Below are positions 1-7,968 of a stretch of 8,236 bases of DNA, piece by piece. This DNA comes from Tannerellaceae bacterium. GTDB taxonomy: Bacteria > Bacteroidota > Bacteroidia > Bacteroidales > Tannerellaceae. A program made the translations under genes and the position numbers. How positions within the stretch are numbered: position 1 is the stretch's first letter; the number at the start of each line of letters is the position of its first letter. Under the pieces are notes generated by a model, which had not been told where the DNA came from, did no database searches, and was given only the letters and a program-made list of their open reading frames with translations. Where the stretch lies: assembly GCA_031273385.1 (NCBI GenBank), contig JAISRY010000072.1, positions 1 to 8,236 on the forward strand, given 5' to 3'.

Positions 1-120
1 AACTTACTGGAAAACAGCGTCTTAGCGGTTCGCCATAAATTTGGTTACATGGAAAGTTGTTTTATTTGGGAATTAGGTGAAAATGAGGTTTATAATACTG
101 CCTGTAAAACAATGCCTTAA
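1..120 (+). CDS. Possible 3' end of an upstream gene, truncated by the window edge
   Basis: Frame 1 is open from the first base to a TAA at 118-120, giving 39 residues that end ...YNTACKTMP. The other two + frames hit stops within about 36 bases. I do not recognise the protein. It includes the segment LAVRHKFGY, and a degenerate second copy of that segment (LMIRHKYG followed by a stop) can be read in another frame at 116-143, which hints at a local duplication of a coding segment. An open stretch of 39 codons in AT-rich DNA can occur by chance, so this is a tentative call. If real, the gene lies on the same strand as the oxidoreductase, 193 bases upstream of its start, and no strong terminator separates them. 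Confidence 0.35.
   Translation, partial: NLLENSVLAVRHKFGYMESCFIWELGENEVYNTACKTMP
21..40 (+). repeat. Direct repeat, copy 1 (partner at 116-135)
   Basis: This 20-mer matches 116-135 at 17 of 20 positions, including a perfect 12-base core, TTCGCCATAAAT, at 29-40 and 124-135. The two copies start 95 bases apart. In this copy the repeat lies in phase with the open frame at 1-120 and encodes LAVRHK. Confidence 0.6.
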
Positions 121-135
121 TGATTCGCCATAAAT
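116..135 (+). repeat. Direct repeat, copy 2 (partner at 21-40)
   Basis: Second copy of the 20-mer, sharing the 12-base core TTCGCCATAAAT at 124-135. It spans the stop codon of the preceding open frame (118-120). In the shifted frame it reads LMIRHKYG and then TAG, resembling the LAVRHKFGY encoded by copy 1. It may be a leftover of an internal duplication or a pair of regulator-binding sites; the sequence does not decide between them. Confidence 0.6.
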
Positions 136-313
136 ACGGATAGATAAAAGACGGCGTATTTGTCCAGTTTGGAACTGAACATATACAAATCGTAAAATAA
201 CTGATTTTTAGGGGGTGGCTGTGTAATAAAAGTAGATTATCGGTGTTTGTAAGGATTTTTTTTTACTTTTGTATGGCTTTAAAACTTATACATTAATATA
301 TATAATACTAGTT
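121..313. other. AT-rich leader upstream of the oxidoreductase gene
   Basis: No open frame of note lies here. Besides the repeat copy and the promoter, I see a weak 5-bp hairpin (165-169 with 173-177, loop TGG) with no T-tract after it, a G-run (211-215) and a run of nine T (256-264) directly before the -7 box. No RNA gene or riboswitch fold is recognisable by eye. Confidence 0.5.
246..271 (+). promoter_or_regulatory. Probable Bacteroidetes-type promoter for the oxidoreductase gene
   Basis: TACTTTTG at 264-271 matches the Bacteroidetes -7 consensus TAnnTTTG at every fixed position. The nearest upstream TTTG (246-249) leaves only 14 bases between the boxes, shorter than the usual 17-21, so the -33 contact is weak or absent. 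Transcription would start near 278, leaving a 5' leader of about 35 bases before the ATG at 314. This placement argues against translation from the in-frame TTG at 269, which lies inside the promoter box. Confidence 0.6.
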
Positions 314-1600
314 ATGGACAGAAGGAATTTTTTGAAAGAGGGCGCTTTGACGGCGGCGCTATTTACGATCTTACCCCGTCAGGTATTGGGAGGGACAGGT
401 TTTGTCGCTCCGAGTGATCAGATTAATCTGGGAATTATCGGGTGTGGCGCGCAGGGACGTTGGACGCTGGGGGGCGCTTTTGCAAGCAGGGCGAACCTGA
501 TTGCCGCTTCCGATTGTGAGTCCCGGCAGTTGCAGGCGATGCAGGAACTCGTCGATAAAGAGACGGCAAAGGCAAAAGGGCAGGCCTATAAAGGGTTTAA
601 GCAGTATGCCGACTACCGGGAGCTGCTTGCCCGGACAGATATCGATGGCGTTATTATTGCCACCCCCGACCACTGGCACGCCGTACAGACCATCGAAGCC
701 TGTCGCGCCGGAAAAGATGTCTATGTGGAAAAACCCATGTCACACAGCATTGAAGAGGGACGTGCGATGGCAAATGCCGTCGAGAAATACGGCAGGGTGT
801 TGCAGGTCGGAAACATGCAACGCTCATGGCGCAATTTCAGACATGCCTGCGAACTGGTGCGTAATGGCTACATCGGCGAGATAAAGGAGATCAAAGTCAC
901 CGTCGGGCCTCCCCCTGTGCGGTACAACCTCCAGGCGCAACCGGTGCCCAAGACCCTCAACTGGGAAACGTGGATCGGCCCGGCGCCCATGAACCCCTAC
1001 AACGAAGAGCTGGCTCCCCCCATGGAGCGAAATATGTTCCCCAACTGGCGCAATTATACGGAGTATGGCGGAGGGATGATCTGCGACTGGGGCGCACACA
1101 TGTTCGACATTGCCCAGTGGGCGATGGGTATGGACGATTCAGGCCCTATCGAATTTATTCCCGCCGACAAGAAAGAGCTGAAAGTGTTGACTATGCGGTA
1201 TGCCAACGGCACGATCATGACGCATGAGCCTTTCCGTAAAAGCGAGGGGAACGGGGTGCGTTTTATCGGTGACGACGGGGTGATCGACATCAGCCGTAGC
1301 TTCCTCGACACGATACCCGCCAAATTGAAAGACCAGGTCATCGGCGAAAACGAGATCAAGCTGTACAAGAGCGACGACCATTACAACGACTTCCTGAACG
1401 CCATGAAGACGCGCAAGCAGCCGCTCAGCACGGTGGAAATCGGGCATCGCACGGCGTCGTTGTGCCATATCGTGAACCTGTGTTACGAGTTCGGGCGCAA
1501 ATTGACATGGAACCCCGAAAAGGAAGAGTTCTTCTTCGACAACGAAGCCAATAAGCGGCGCGGCAACCCGATGCGGAAGCCTTACAGCCTGGAAGTCTGA
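314..1600 (+). CDS. Tat-exported Gfo/Idh/MocA family oxidoreductase
   Basis: A 428-residue protein of the Gfo/Idh/MocA NAD(P)-dependent oxidoreductase family, which usually oxidises or reduces sugars, inositols or sugar derivatives. Residues 1-27 are a twin-arginine signal: DRRNFLK, then a hydrophobic stretch, so the folded protein is probably exported to the periplasm with its cofactor bound. Residues 39-48 are the Rossmann dinucleotide-binding loop (GIIGCGAQG; GxGxxG at 43-48). ATPDHWH is at 116-122 and the family EKP motif at 139-141. The C-terminal domain carries DWGAHMFDIAQW at 258-269, whose His262 is the likely catalytic or substrate-binding histidine. The EKP motif favours a dehydrogenase over the related GH109 glycosidases, which as I recall deviate there. 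The ATG at 314 is preferred over the TTG at 269 because the Tat signal begins there and the TTG overlaps the promoter. The true substrate is unknown. No Shine-Dalgarno is present. The gene stands alone and converges on the bactofilin gene. Confidence 0.93.
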   Translation: MDRRNFLKEGALTAALFTILPRQVLGGTGFVAPSDQINLGIIGCGAQGRWTLGGAFASRANLIAASDCESRQLQAMQELVDKETAKAKGQAYKGFKQYADYRELLARTDIDGVIIATPDHWHAVQTIEACRAGKDVYVEKPMSHSIEEGRAMANAVEKYGRVLQVGNMQRSWRNFRHACELVRNGYIGEIKEIKVTVGPPPVRYNLQAQPVPKTLNWETWIGPAPMNPYNEELAPPMERNMFPNWRNYTEYGGGMICDWGAHMFDIAQWAMGMDDSGPIEFIPADKKELKVLTMRYANGTIMTHEPFRKSEGNGVRFIGDDGVIDISRSFLDTIPAKLKDQVIGENEIKLYKSDDHYNDFLNAMKTRKQPLSTVEIGHRTASLCHIVNLCYEFGRKLTWNPEKEEFFFDNEANKRRGNPMRKPYSLEV

Positions 1601-1625
1601 CCGGCTAAAGGGGTATAATAATGAA

Positions 1626-1663
1626 AAAAGGAGTAGAAAACGCTTGGCTTTTCTGCTCCTTTT
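1626..1663. terminator. Probable bidirectional intrinsic terminator between convergent genes
   Basis: A 15-bp stem (1626-1640 with 1649-1663, one T-G wobble at 1634/1655) encloses the 8-nt loop CGCTTGGC. The stem ends in A4/T4, and six consecutive A at 1624-1629 give a U-tract when transcribed on the - strand; the + strand ends in T4. It begins 25 bases after the oxidoreductase stop and 30 bases past the bactofilin stop, so it can serve both genes. Confidence 0.85.
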
Positions 1664-1693
1664 CAGTTGATTTGTGTGACATCGGAGGAAGGA

Positions 1694-2185
1694 CTACTCA
1701 TCATCACTACTGATTTTAATACTATCGCTAAAATCTTTACCCTGTCTTGCTGTGGATGCAGCAGGACGTTTCTCAATTAAAGGCAGCTTTTCAGGTTCAG
1801 GCTCGTCTAAAGGTGCATCTTTTTCATCCAACGCCATATTACATGTCCCTGAGAACTTCGCGCTTGGTTCGACGACCAGCGCCTGAGTCGTAATGACTCC
1901 CTTGATAACGGCTGTAGGTTTCAGCACTAACACTTCACTTGTCGTAATACTGCCGACCACAGCGCCCAGTATTTCCGCGTTTACGGAAATAATGTCTCCC
2001 TCTACCTGAGCCGTAGGCCCGATGACAATCTTACCACCACAGCTTATCGTACCTTCAATCCTGCCGTCAAGACGAAAATCACCGTCAGTGGTTACATCGC
2101 CTTTTACCGTAGTGCCATACGCCAACGCATTATGTAGTACTCCTACAGAACCGCCGTCACCATCATTATTAAATTTCATTCCCAT
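1694..2185 (-). CDS. Bactofilin (polymer-forming cytoskeletal protein)
   Basis: A 163-residue protein with a bactofilin core at about residues 14-117. The core is a right-handed beta-helix built of short repeats, seen here as regularly spaced glycines in KGD, EGT, EGD, VGS, KGV and SGT (residues 29, 45, 63, 78, 96, 113; spacing 15-18), each followed by hydrophobic strands. Bactofilins polymerise without nucleotide into membrane-associated filaments that position cell-wall enzymes or shape the cell. Residues 1-13 are a short polar tail. Residues 118-163 are a charged, proline-containing, probably disordered tail ending SSDDE. Start choice lies between ATG at 2185 and the in-frame ATG two codons later (2179); the sequence does not decide. 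No Shine-Dalgarno is visible. Many bactofilin genes adjoin an M23 peptidase, but none is seen here; the neighbour is the macroglobulin gene. Its GC content is lower than that of the flanking genes. Family assignment is confident; the specific role is not. Confidence 0.92.
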   Translation of the reverse strand: MGMKFNNDGDGGSVGVLHNALAYGTTVKGDVTTDGDFRLDGRIEGTISCGGKIVIGPTAQVEGDIISVNAEILGAVVGSITTSEVLVLKPTAVIKGVITTQALVVEPSAKFSGTCNMALDEKDAPLDEPEPEKLPLIEKRPAASTARQGKDFSDSIKISSDDE

Positions 2186-2220
2186 ATATATAAAATTATT
2201 AGATTAAAGTATATTCAGAG

Positions 2221-2249
2221 CAAATATAAGAATATTTTTAGATAACAAA
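2221..2249 (-). promoter_or_regulatory. Bacteroidetes-type promoter for the bactofilin gene
   Basis: Read on the - strand, TTTG (2249-2246) is followed after 17 bases by TATATTTG (2228-2221), a full match to the TAnnTTTG -7 consensus. The predicted start is near 2214, giving a leader of about 30 bases before the ATG at 2185. This indicates that the bactofilin is transcribed on its own even though it lies in the same direction behind the macroglobulin gene. Confidence 0.75.
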
Positions 2250-2293
2250 TTGTTTTCCTTTTTTTTCCTTATAAAATATCATAAATTATTATT

Positions 2294-5200
2294 TCATTGT
2301 GTAACGGTTACCTTTATTGAGCCGGCGTGTGATGCATATTCCGGCGCGTAGGCCGACTGGATGGTTGCCATACCGCTTTCATAGACGCCGGCATGGCTGA
2401 CGCGGTAGCCGTATTCGACGACATAGACGCCTTTCGACAGGGAATCGAAGAAAAAATGGGTGGAGGCATCCTTGACCGCCACATAAAAGTGGCATCCCTG
2501 CCCCCTGACATACCCCGAAAGGACGCCGTCCGGCTCGAAGCAGGCGCCCCGCTGCTCTTTCAGCTGTACGAAATCCATGCTTCCGCCTGTCCGGATGGTG
2601 ATACGGGAGACGACCCGGTCGCCGATTTTCAGCGGCGTCGCGGGCGTAACGGGCGTCCAGCTCTTTTTCCCGTTCTCGGCCTGTTCGACATACAGCTGCT
2701 TTTCTACATCCAGCTCGCCTCCGTGCCGGCCATCTATCTTGCCGATATCTTCCCTGTACTGTGCATATACCGCTCCCCAGGCGATGCCGTCGTCCCGCTT
2801 TTCCACGACGGCTTTCTTTGCGCGTGTATCGGGGAGGGCCTCCTTGATATAGCGGATGCCCGGTGCGGAGGAGACGGAGGGTGAAAGGGTGTTTATCGTC
2901 TTGTTTCCCAGGGTAACGCTTACATCCCCCCGGTTGTCCAGCAGGTTGCCGCCGCCCCATTGCAGCAGGGCGTAGACGGCGTTTGCGGTAGCGACGGGCG
3001 AATGCCATTGGCGGGTGTGCTTCTGTTTCAGCAGCCATAGTTTCATTTCGTCCACCGCTGCCTTATCACCGGCTACCGTCTCGAACGCTTCCATGACGCC
3101 GACATGCGCCGGTATCTTCAGCCCCTCCCAGGTGTAGGGGCTTTCGTTAAAGGCAAAGTGCAAGCCCTCTTCATCGGTCTGCACGGCATGTTCTTTCAGG
3201 GAGGCGATAAATGCGTCGGCCTCCCGGCTGCGTCCGGCTTTCGAGAGGATAATAGCGGCCTGCGCTTTTCCGGTCAGCGACAGGGAGGTGATGGATTCGC
3301 CTACCTGCCCGAGGAAGCCGGCGTAGGCCTCGGCATTGGCCGCCGGGACTTTCTCTCCCGATATAGCCACAAGGTAGAGGTATTGCAGCGCCGAGGCGGA
3401 AATGGCGGAGGGTTTGATGTTCTCTTTCTTCGCCTCCTGCTGCAAGCGGCGGTATTCTTTCAAGGTCTCGTCGTGCAGGAAGCGGAAAGCCGCCCGGCAC
3501 AGGGCGTTGGCGTCGCTATCGAGCGGTTTTCCGCTCAGGTTCTGGAGGCGGACGAGGGCTTCCGTCACAAAACAGGTGATCGGTCGGCTGCCCTCCATGC
3601 CTTTGTACCAGCTCCATGCGCCGTTGTCAAGCTGTAATTCCTTCAGGCGGGCAAGTGCGGTGATCCGGCTGTTTTCCTGGTTGTTGAGATCGAACAGCAG
3701 GGCGATACGCTCCATCTGCTCCGTCTCTGTCAGGGCATCGGCCAGCCAGGGGGATTCTTCGAGCAGGATGTTCTTGACCTCCTGGTTTTTTTGCAGGCTG
3801 CTGACGAGCGCCTCCTTTGTTGCGCCCTGTTGTTTCCAGCTATCGAAGAGGATTTTAACGGAGGGCTGCGCCTGTAGGATATGGGCGGCCAGCGCGTTGG
3901 CATACCATGCCGTAGCCCAGGAAACGGCGTTGTCGTCCGTTGGCTGGGTGAGGGAGGGCAACGCTTGCAGGGCATACCAGGCGGGATTGCCTGAAAATTC
4001 GACGGTTAGCCGGCGGTCGGTCGCTGTTTTGCTGTCGTTGTTGAAGAGGCCGTCCAGCGCAAATTCGCGCCGTTGGCGTCCCCGTATGGGCATGGCGACC
4101 GTCTCTGTTACATATTCTTTATTACTCAGGACGGGCAGGAGACGTTGTTCGCCGTCGCTGAACGACTCGCTTCCGGCCACCATGCGGCATCCCAGCAGGT
4201 CATACGCCGCGGGGGCGGTAAAGGTGAAATGGATGGGGACAGTCTTTCCCGCTTCCGCCCGGAACGCCTTTTTCTGTGTGTCGACGGCCTTTTCCGTCGC
4301 CGGATCGAACAGTGTCCACTCCACCGTCCCCGACTGCGTTTCCCCCGTCAGGTTGACGACCGAGGCCGCCACGGTTGTCCTGTCTCCGGTACGCACGAAG
4401 CGGGGCAGGTTCGGGACGAGCATAAACTCCTTGACCGTCACCGCTTCGCCGCTCAACGTCCCCGTCATCATCCCTTTCGTATGGCCGTAGCCGAGGAAGT
4501 TCCAGCGTGTCAGGCTTTCGGGGATGGTAAAGGAGACGGTGATTTCGCCATCGGGATCGGTACGCAGTTGCGGATAGAAAAAGGCTGTTTCGGCAAAGTT
4601 AACCCGCAGGCCGTCAGGCGCGGGGGGAACTGGTTCAGGCGCCGTCTCTTTCGCTGTTTTCCCCTCTGCGGCATCTGCCGTCACCAGCTGCATCGCCCCG
4701 CTATTTTCGGGGAAAGGAGCGGCCGCTTCCATCGCGTAGGCGCTTCTGGTTTTTGTCCGTCCCGCCCTGCCGTAGCCGGTGATGAAGATCTCTTCCCGGT
4801 ACCCCATCGGCGGGAAGCGGTCGTACTGAAGCCCCTGAAAGGGATAGTTCGGTTGCTGGAAGTAGAAATGGCAGTACGTCGTCCCCGGATAGGGGGCTGC
4901 CCAGCGCGTCGAGGGGATATGAAGGAGGGGGTATACCTCCAGCGCCTGCACCCGTTTCCACAGGTTATCGAGGGATGCATCATACATCAGCGCCAGCATT
5001 TCGGCTTCGGCGGGAAGCCCGTCGGCGGTTTTTACCGTCAGCTTCCACTCCTCCTGTTGCCCGGGGCGCAGCTTGTCGCGAAACACAGCCCATGTCATGC
5101 GCAGTTTCCTGTCCGGCAGGCGTCGTTGCAGCCGGATCTCTTTCTGGTATAGCTCGCCGTTTTTGACGAAACAGAACGTGATGCACAGCCCGTCCCCGTA

Positions 5201-7927
5201 GGAGGCCTTATAGGGGTATTCAAACCGCATAAGGGTATCGGAAAGCGCTATGACCCTGCTTTCCAGTCTCTCGTTTCCCGAAAAAACATCCATCAGGGCA
5301 TAGACCCCTTTCTCCGACGTCCCGAGGATAAACGACCCCGGATGGGCGTGATCGAACGTCTCTTCGAGAGGGTAATACCAGATGGGAGCCTCTGTTGCGG
5401 GGCGGGTATCGCCGGCGGAGAAAAGGACGGTTTCGGTATCGAACGTCACCTCGTTGCCCCTGTCGTCGGTCGCCGACAGGGCTACGCGGTAGGCGCCGGA
5501 AGGAAGCGTCTGCCATTCGGGCATCGCCATTTCCGTATTGGAGAGGAACTTACCGGCCAATACCGGTTCTTCGGCGGCTATGCGGTTTTTGTAATCGGTA
5601 AAGGGATAAAGCCGGTAGCTTCCTTCGACGCTGACGGGCTGTCCGGAGAGGTTGGAGGCTTCGACGGTGAGGCGGATCGTGTCGTCCCTGTTGATCTGTT
5701 TTTGAATATCGGCATACAGCGACAGCGAGCGGTTTCCGGCTGCCAGGCGGGTTTGCGCCGACTGTGTTTCGCCGGCGGGGTTGGTGACGTTGGCCTCCAC
5801 GATATAGAGGTAGAAGCCGTCGTCCTGTTTCCGTTTTTCACCGGGTGTGAGGGGTAGGGGGATGGCGAATGCCCCGTCGCCGTCCGTTGCGACGCTGCCC
5901 GAGGCGATCAGCGTTTTCTCACCCGTCATCCACGCCCACCGGTAGCCAAAGGTGCGCGTCACGGTATAGTGTACCGCCGCCTCCGGCATAGCGACGCCGC
6001 TGAACGTTTTTACCGTCCCTTTCACCGCCACGGTGTCGCCCAGGCGGTAGGCGGCTTCGGGCTGCTGAAAGGCCAGCTCGAACGTCGGGCGTTTGTATTC
6101 TTCCACCCGTATGGTACTGCTTCCCAGTCTGGTATGGAGGGTATAGGCGCCGTTCAGCCCGGCGGAGGGCAGGATAAATTCGGCGGTAAAGGAGCCGTAA
6201 TCGTTTGACCGGACGGTCTTTTCCCCTATCTTGCGGCCGTTCCCGTCGCTCAGGGACAACAACAATTCCCGTCCCGTCGCCACCCAGGCCGAATCGGAGG
6301 CCTGGTCGTAAACCACCCCTTTGACATAGACGGTCTGCCCGGGGCGGTATAAGGAGCGGTCGGTCAGCAACGTGACGTGCTGTGTGACGGCTCTTTCCGT
6401 ACTGAACCGGTAATCCCCCTGATACGCGATGTATTGCGGAGGCATGAACCTGTCGCCCCCCTTTTCCGCGCTAACCTGTTGGTAGGCATTGTCCCACGCC
6501 AGCTCGGCCCTGCCGCCGGCATCGACCGCCAGAACGGCCGCTTCCGTCATCGTCCCCTTTTTGTTGGCATACAGCCGGACGGTCGCCCCCGCTGCCGGTT
6601 GGCCGCTCATGGCATCCACGACGACCACCTCGAACCGCCCCGAGGGCAGCTTGCGCGTCAGCGTTTTCAGACGGGTGGATGCGACCGGGCAGTCCGGTAT
6701 ATCCTCCGTCTTGGCGTCCGGCACGATCCGTATGAGGTAAAGCCCCTCGTCGGGCGCGGTCAGCGTGAGGGCGCTGTCTTTCGGCAGGTAATTTCCCGGC
6801 CGGGCGAGCGTGACATGCTCCTGGCGGATGAGCTTGTCGCGTTTCCCGTTTTTCTGGCGGTAATAATATACGGTAAAGCCGTCGAGGTTGCGGTGCGTGA
6901 CGTTCAGTGTCATCCCGCCGTCGGGATAGGCCACCTTGGGGGCGGAGGCCGAAAGCGAGGGTTGCAGGATATCCTGTCTCAGCGTTTTCACGGCGTTCAC
7001 CCGCTTATAACGGGGATAGGCGGCCAACGCCTCTTCGCAGGTTTGCAGGGTGGCGGCAAATTCGTTCCTCTCCGTCAGATAGTGTATTTTAGCCAGGTAG
7101 GCCTCTACGCAGAGGGCGCTGGCGGCATGCGAGGCGATCAGTGCGTCGAGCGCCTGCAGGGTGATGGTGTCGTTGGCGTACCTGTTTCGCCACTGAAGGC
7201 TGTCCAGCGTGGCGAGCAGCAGGGCGTCGCGGTTGCCTTTCTCCCTGTAGATGCGGCTTGTACGGTCAAAGATAGCTTCAATCTCTGTGACGACCGAGTC
7301 GCTATCCAAAAAGAGAACCTGGCTCAACGCATCCGCGCTGTAGCGGGAAAGCAGGTGGAAAAGATCATGCCCAAAGTAATCGCTCGCATCCCCTTTCGTA
7401 AGGAAAGGGGTGTAACTCACCGTCGTAATGGTATTGAGCAGCAACGCCGGCTCTTCCAGCGCCTGACGGGTATGATCCACGATCTTTTGCCTGAACATAT
7501 TCCCGCTCCACTGCCGGATATCGGCAGGCGGGTTGCCGGCGATTTCGGCATGTCCGCCGAGTTGCCAACGGTTAGAGGCGGCAAACGTGGCATATTGATC
7601 CGCCAGCAGCCCATGCAGGATAGCGCGATCCGCCGGCACGCCGGACGCCTCCACCCATTCCTCCATCCTCTCCAGGTCGACATAAAAGCTGTCCGGCGTA
7701 ACCTGCCCGCGACAGAGGCTCCTCTCCGTAAACGCTTTAAGCATCTCGCCGGAGTTCTTTTCCGCTTCGGCTTTCCGGAATATCTCTTCCGTGAGCCGCA
7801 TCGCCGTCTGCGGCAGGCTCTTTTTCTTCGCCTGCTCAACCTGTTTCCAAAGAGCATCATACGTCTGCCCAAACACGCCCCCCGGCATCACAAAAAACAA
7901 CACAAACGCCACCACTATCTTTTTCAT
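2294..7927 (-). CDS. Alpha-2-macroglobulin-like secreted protein lacking the thioester motif
   Basis: A 1877-residue bacterial alpha-2-macroglobulin (A2M) homologue. Residues 1-20 are a Sec signal peptide (MKKIVVAFVLFF..., likely cut before QTYD); no lipobox cysteine is present, so it is not an obvious lipoprotein, unlike the E. coli homologue YfhM. Residues 21 to about 330 are mostly helical and TPR-like in places. A carboxypeptidase-regulatory-like beta fold begins near 430. The MG2 domain carries TDRSLYRPGQ at 522-531, followed by further macroglobulin domains (VEEYKRPTFEL). A flexible Ala/Pro/Glu-rich linker (about 1055-1110) precedes the A2M domain (AETAFFYPQL from 1112). A helical thioester-type domain spans about 1310-1650, and a C-terminal MG-like domain ends the protein. 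At the thioester position, where active homologues have CxEQ, this protein reads QPTDDNA (1328-1334), so it cannot form the covalent bond to proteases. Family knowledge suggests periplasmic protease trapping or envelope defence. The ATG at 7927 is chosen because the signal peptide starts there; an in-frame TTG at 7963 would add 12 unlikely residues. No pbpC partner is visible in the window. Confidence 0.93.
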   Translation of the reverse strand: MKKIVVAFVLFFVMPGGVFGQTYDALWKQVEQAKKKSLPQTAMRLTEEIFRKAEAEKNSGEMLKAFTERSLCRGQVTPDSFYVDLERMEEWVEASGVPADRAILHGLLADQYATFAASNRWQLGGHAEIAGNPPADIRQWSGNMFRQKIVDHTRQALEEPALLLNTITTVSYTPFLTKGDASDYFGHDLFHLLSRYSADALSQVLFLDSDSVVTEIEAIFDRTSRIYREKGNRDALLLATLDSLQWRNRYANDTITLQALDALIASHAASALCVEAYLAKIHYLTERNEFAATLQTCEEALAAYPRYKRVNAVKTLRQDILQPSLSASAPKVAYPDGGMTLNVTHRNLDGFTVYYYRQKNGKRDKLIRQEHVTLARPGNYLPKDSALTLTAPDEGLYLIRIVPDAKTEDIPDCPVASTRLKTLTRKLPSGRFEVVVVDAMSGQPAAGATVRLYANKKGTMTEAAVLAVDAGGRAELAWDNAYQQVSAEKGGDRFMPPQYIAYQGDYRFSTERAVTQHVTLLTDRSLYRPGQTVYVKGVVYDQASDSAWVATGRELLLSLSDGNGRKIGEKTVRSNDYGSFTAEFILPSAGLNGAYTLHTRLGSSTIRVEEYKRPTFELAFQQPEAAYRLGDTVAVKGTVKTFSGVAMPEAAVHYTVTRTFGYRWAWMTGEKTLIASGSVATDGDGAFAIPLPLTPGEKRKQDDGFYLYIVEANVTNPAGETQSAQTRLAAGNRSLSLYADIQKQINRDDTIRLTVEASNLSGQPVSVEGSYRLYPFTDYKNRIAAEEPVLAGKFLSNTEMAMPEWQTLPSGAYRVALSATDDRGNEVTFDTETVLFSAGDTRPATEAPIWYYPLEETFDHAHPGSFILGTSEKGVYALMDVFSGNERLESRVIALSDTLMRFEYPYKASYGDGLCITFCFVKNGELYQKEIRLQRRLPDRKLRMTWAVFRDKLRPGQQEEWKLTVKTADGLPAEAEMLALMYDASLDNLWKRVQALEVYPLLHIPSTRWAAPYPGTTYCHFYFQQPNYPFQGLQYDRFPPMGYREEIFITGYGRAGRTKTRSAYAMEAAAPFPENSGAMQLVTADAAEGKTAKETAPEPVPPAPDGLRVNFAETAFFYPQLRTDPDGEITVSFTIPESLTRWNFLGYGHTKGMMTGTLSGEAVTVKEFMLVPNLPRFVRTGDRTTVAASVVNLTGETQSGTVEWTLFDPATEKAVDTQKKAFRAEAGKTVPIHFTFTAPAAYDLLGCRMVAGSESFSDGEQRLLPVLSNKEYVTETVAMPIRGRQRREFALDGLFNNDSKTATDRRLTVEFSGNPAWYALQALPSLTQPTDDNAVSWATAWYANALAAHILQAQPSVKILFDSWKQQGATKEALVSSLQKNQEVKNILLEESPWLADALTETEQMERIALLFDLNNQENSRITALARLKELQLDNGAWSWYKGMEGSRPITCFVTEALVRLQNLSGKPLDSDANALCRAAFRFLHDETLKEYRRLQQEAKKENIKPSAISASALQYLYLVAISGEKVPAANAEAYAGFLGQVGESITSLSLTGKAQAAIILSKAGRSREADAFIASLKEHAVQTDEEGLHFAFNESPYTWEGLKIPAHVGVMEAFETVAGDKAAVDEMKLWLLKQKHTRQWHSPVATANAVYALLQWGGGNLLDNRGDVSVTLGNKTINTLSPSVSSAPGIRYIKEALPDTRAKKAVVEKRDDGIAWGAVYAQYREDIGKIDGRHGGELDVEKQLYVEQAENGKKSWTPVTPATPLKIGDRVVSRITIRTGGSMDFVQLKEQRGACFEPDGVLSGYVRGQGCHFYVAVKDASTHFFFDSLSKGVYVVEYGYRVSHAGVYESGMATIQSAYAPEYASHAGSIKVTVTQ

Positions 7928-7941
7928 ACCGACCAATATAT

Positions 7942-7968
7942 TAAATTTACGCGCCGCCCCCAATCAAA
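7942..7968 (-). promoter_or_regulatory. Weak candidate promoter for the macroglobulin gene
   Basis: On the - strand, TTTG (7968-7965) is followed after 15 bases by TAAATTTA (7949-7942), matching TAnnTTTG at all fixed positions but the last. The implied leader is only about 10 bases, so the real promoter may lie further upstream. No Shine-Dalgarno precedes the ATG at 7927. Confidence 0.25.

Noticed and set aside
165..177. Small hairpin CAGTT-TGG-AACTG as a terminator for the partial gene at the left edge
   Set aside because: The stem is only 5 bp and no T-run follows it, so it is too weak to call.
2186..2293. Possible terminator between the macroglobulin and bactofilin genes
   Set aside because: The spacer is AT-rich with only weak A/T pairing and no GC stem ahead of a T-tract on the - strand.
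3402..5152. Two + strand open frames of about 360 codons (3402-4490, 4073-5152) antisense to the macroglobulin gene
   Set aside because: Both lie wholly inside the well-supported A2M coding region, overlap each other, and have no recognisable motif, promoter or plausible start context.
7390..7410. Hairpin CCCCTTT / AAAGGGG with a 7-nt loop
   Set aside because: It lies within the macroglobulin coding sequence, has no T-tract on either strand, and a 7-bp stem is expected by chance in a gene of this length.
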